Below are positions 22,559 to 24,223 of a stretch of 24,223 nt of DNA, piece by piece. The notes under the pieces are model-generated. The model was not told the origin of the DNA. It made no database searches and saw only the letters and a program-made list of their open reading frames with translations. Every line of letters begins with the position of its first letter. Positions within the stretch are counted from its first letter, which is position 1. Made by a program: the position numbers and the translations under genes. Origin of the DNA: an uncultured Acidimicrobiales bacterium (GTDB taxonomy: Bacteria > Actinomycetota > Acidimicrobiia > Acidimicrobiales > UBA10347); the NCBI GenBank assembly GCA_937942965.1, contig CALDGN010000335.1, positions 1 to 24,223 on the forward strand, in the 5' to 3' direction.

Positions 22559-24214
22559 GTGCACGTGGTGAGGTGGGTCGCTGCGGCCCTTGCCTTGCTG
22601 CTTCTTGCCACTGCGTGCAGCACGACGGATTCGTCTGACGTCGAGTTCGAGAACGCCGCGCCGGCGGCGACGTCCACGTCGGTGCCACCGGAGCCATCGC
22701 CGACCCCAGTGCCAACGGCCACGCCGTTCCCGACCGCGACCCCGGAGCCAACGGCGACACCAGCGCCGACAGCGACGCCACTCCCGACGCCGACACCCGA
22801 GCCCGTTGATCCGCTTGCCGCAGCCGAAGCGGTCTCGTCGCTCGAGTCGGTCGGCTGTCCACCGGTTGCCGCGAATCCTCAGGTCAGCTGCTTCCGGGCG
22901 TTGCTGCCGCTCGATGCCTCGGACCCAGATCGTGACGAACAGGTCGACCTGCTGGTCGCCTTCGTCGACAACGGCGACCCGAGCGGGTCGGGCCCGGTCG
23001 TCTACCTCCAAGGCGGTCCCGGCGTGGGCGCGGTGCAGACCGCAGCCCGTTTCGTGAACAGCGGACGCGACGTTGTGCTGTTCGACCAGCGGGGCACGGG
23101 TGCGTCGGTGCCGAAGCTCGGCTGCGACGAGGTCGACGCAGTGTGGGCGGATGAGCGGACCGATGGGCCGGATCGGATCGACGAGGACACGCTCTTCGCC
23201 GCGTATGCCACGTGCGCTGATCGGCTCAACGGCGAGACCGACCTCGACGCCTTCAACACGACCGCAGCGGCGACCGACGTCGAGCTTCTGCGCCGGCTGC
23301 TGGGCTACGACGAGTGGTCGTTGTGGGGCGTGAGCTACGGCACCCGGCTCGGCTTGACCATCATGCGCGAGTACCCCGACACGGTTCGCTCGGCCGTGCT
23401 GGATTCTGTCGTGCCGTTCGAAGTCGACTTCTTTGCCACGATCCCCGAACATGCCGTGCGGTCCTTCGACGAGCTCGACGCGGCGTGCGATCTTGTTGCA
23501 TGCGCCGACACGCACGGCGACTTTGCCACCAATCTCGAGGGGCTCGTTGCCCGCCTCGATGCCGAGCCGGTCGTCATCGACATCGTTCGGCCCGTCAGCG
23601 GCGAAGTGCTTCCGTATCGAGTGACGGGCTCGGACCTGATCTCGATGGTGTTTAGCCAGATGTACAGCACCCGTTTGCTGCGGGCCCTTCCTCGCCAGAT
23701 CGAGCGAGCAGACTTCGGCGGCATCGAGGAACTCGTGACCGGCTACGTGCAGCGACGCGACCCCGAGCGGCTCGATCTCGCGATCGGGCTGTACTACTCA
23801 ACGTGGTGCCGCGAAGAGTTCCCGTTCCACGACCCGGCGGCCGACGATGCGCTGTTGGCGGCGACGACCGACCGCTTCGGCAACGCGCTCGATGACGCGC
23901 TCAGCTTCTCTGCGGCCGATCGGCTCTGCGCCATGTTCGATGTCGAACCTGGACCGGCGATCGACGATCAGCCCCTCCAGACGTCGATACCGACGTTGGT
24001 GCTTGCGGGCCGCTTCGACCCGATCACGCCGCCCGAGTGGTCACGGGCCGTCGCCGACGCGATCGAAGGTTCGGTGTATGTCGAACTCGCTGACCATGGC
24101 CATGGCATGAGCACGAGTTGTCCGATCGGGATTCGCGAAGCGTTCCTTGACGACGCTGCGGCGCCGCTCGACACGTCGTGTGTTGACGCAATAACCGGGC
24201 CAGCGTTCGACTGA
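22559..24214 (+). CDS. TAP-type alpha/beta hydrolase lipoprotein (S33-like peptidase family)
   Basis: From GTG 22559 the product is 551 residues with a lipoprotein signal, VAAALALLLLATAC, whose lipidated Cys would be Cys20. A Pro/Thr-rich linker (about 43-83, units such as PTATPEPTATP) follows. The hydrolase domain has VVYLQGGPGVG, VVLFDQRGTGAS, the nucleophile in WGVSYGTRLG (Ser259), the acid in LAGRFDPITPP (Asp487) and the His in DHGHGMS (513 or 515). The C-terminal segment matches the TAP-like domain found in secreted tripeptidyl and prolyl aminopeptidases of actinobacteria. It is expected to be anchored to the outer face of the membrane. The start lies seven bases after the Memo-AMMECR1 stop, so the two probably share a transcript. 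Substrate is inferred from the family only. GTG at 22565 or 22568 are alternative starts. Confidence 0.87.
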   Translation: MHVVRWVAAALALLLLATACSTTDSSDVEFENAAPAATSTSVPPEPSPTPVPTATPFPTATPEPTATPAPTATPLPTPTPEPVDPLAAAEAVSSLESVGCPPVAANPQVSCFRALLPLDASDPDRDEQVDLLVAFVDNGDPSGSGPVVYLQGGPGVGAVQTAARFVNSGRDVVLFDQRGTGASVPKLGCDEVDAVWADERTDGPDRIDEDTLFAAYATCADRLNGETDLDAFNTTAAATDVELLRRLLGYDEWSLWGVSYGTRLGLTIMREYPDTVRSAVLDSVVPFEVDFFATIPEHAVRSFDELDAACDLVACADTHGDFATNLEGLVARLDAEPVVIDIVRPVSGEVLPYRVTGSDLISMVFSQMYSTRLLRALPRQIERADFGGIEELVTGYVQRRDPERLDLAIGLYYSTWCREEFPFHDPAADDALLAATTDRFGNALDDALSFSAADRLCAMFDVEPGPAIDDQPLQTSIPTLVLAGRFDPITPPEWSRAVADAIEGSVYVELADHGHGMSTSCPIGIREAFLDDAAAPLDTSCVDAITGPAFD

Positions 24215-24223
24215 TCAGGTGTA

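Noticed and set aside
22690..22803. Tandem DNA repeat array
   Set aside because: It encodes the Pro/Thr linker of the lipoprotein; the periodicity comes from PT-rich codons.

Overview
This window is GC-rich chromosomal DNA, almost entirely protein-coding and dominated by housekeeping genes. GTG starts are frequent, genes are densely packed, and several genes have a TANNNT -10-like hexamer only 5-8 bases upstream of the start codon (leaderless style). Together with the protein sequences this points to a high-GC actinobacterium (Actinomycetota). Acidimicrobiia/Ilumatobacter-like is my best guess, but it rests on impression rather than a search. I see no integrase, IS element, CRISPR array or tRNA/rRNA gene.

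Layout. (1) 1-4227, ribosomal proteins: the 3' end of rplA; a convergent ComB-like phosphatase gene; a Lys/Arg-rich tail-anchored protein; an L10 leader with a candidate intrinsic attenuator; rplJ-rplL; and a cysteine-free (type B-like) L31 gene. rpoB/rpoC do not follow rplL. L10 and L31 both end in long Ala/Glu/Pro tails. (2) 4228-10631, translation and cell wall: an unrecognised gene with an unclear start, an alpha/beta hydrolase, prfA (RF1), murG on the minus strand, a SAM methyltransferase, prmC (which methylates RF1) and the threonylcarbamoyl-AMP synthase gene. (3) 10632-19081, a complete F1Fo ATP synthase operon in the order atpZ-atpI-atpB-atpE-atpF-atpF'-atpH-atpA-atpG-atpD-atpC. It is preceded by a CRP/FNR-like palindrome and closed by a strong intrinsic terminator. 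It encodes two b-type stator subunits, and atpG appears to start at ATT. (4) 19091-24214, accessory metabolism: a membrane-anchored metallophosphoesterase and a PPK2 polyphosphate kinase on the minus strand, then on the plus strand a Memo-AMMECR1 fusion and a TAP-type alpha/beta-hydrolase lipoprotein.

How the genes relate: the first two thirds supply ribosome stalk proteins, release factor 1 and its methylase, tRNA t6A synthesis, lipid II synthesis and ATP synthase. PPK2 links polyphosphate to the nucleotide pool. The most unusual items are the ATT start of atpG, the Memo-AMMECR1 fusion that has lost the hallmark His/Cys residues of both halves, the shared acidic tails on two ribosomal proteins, the attenuator-like hairpin in the rplJ leader, and an open frame extending upstream of the gene after L31. 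I did not find a clearly new multi-gene system.
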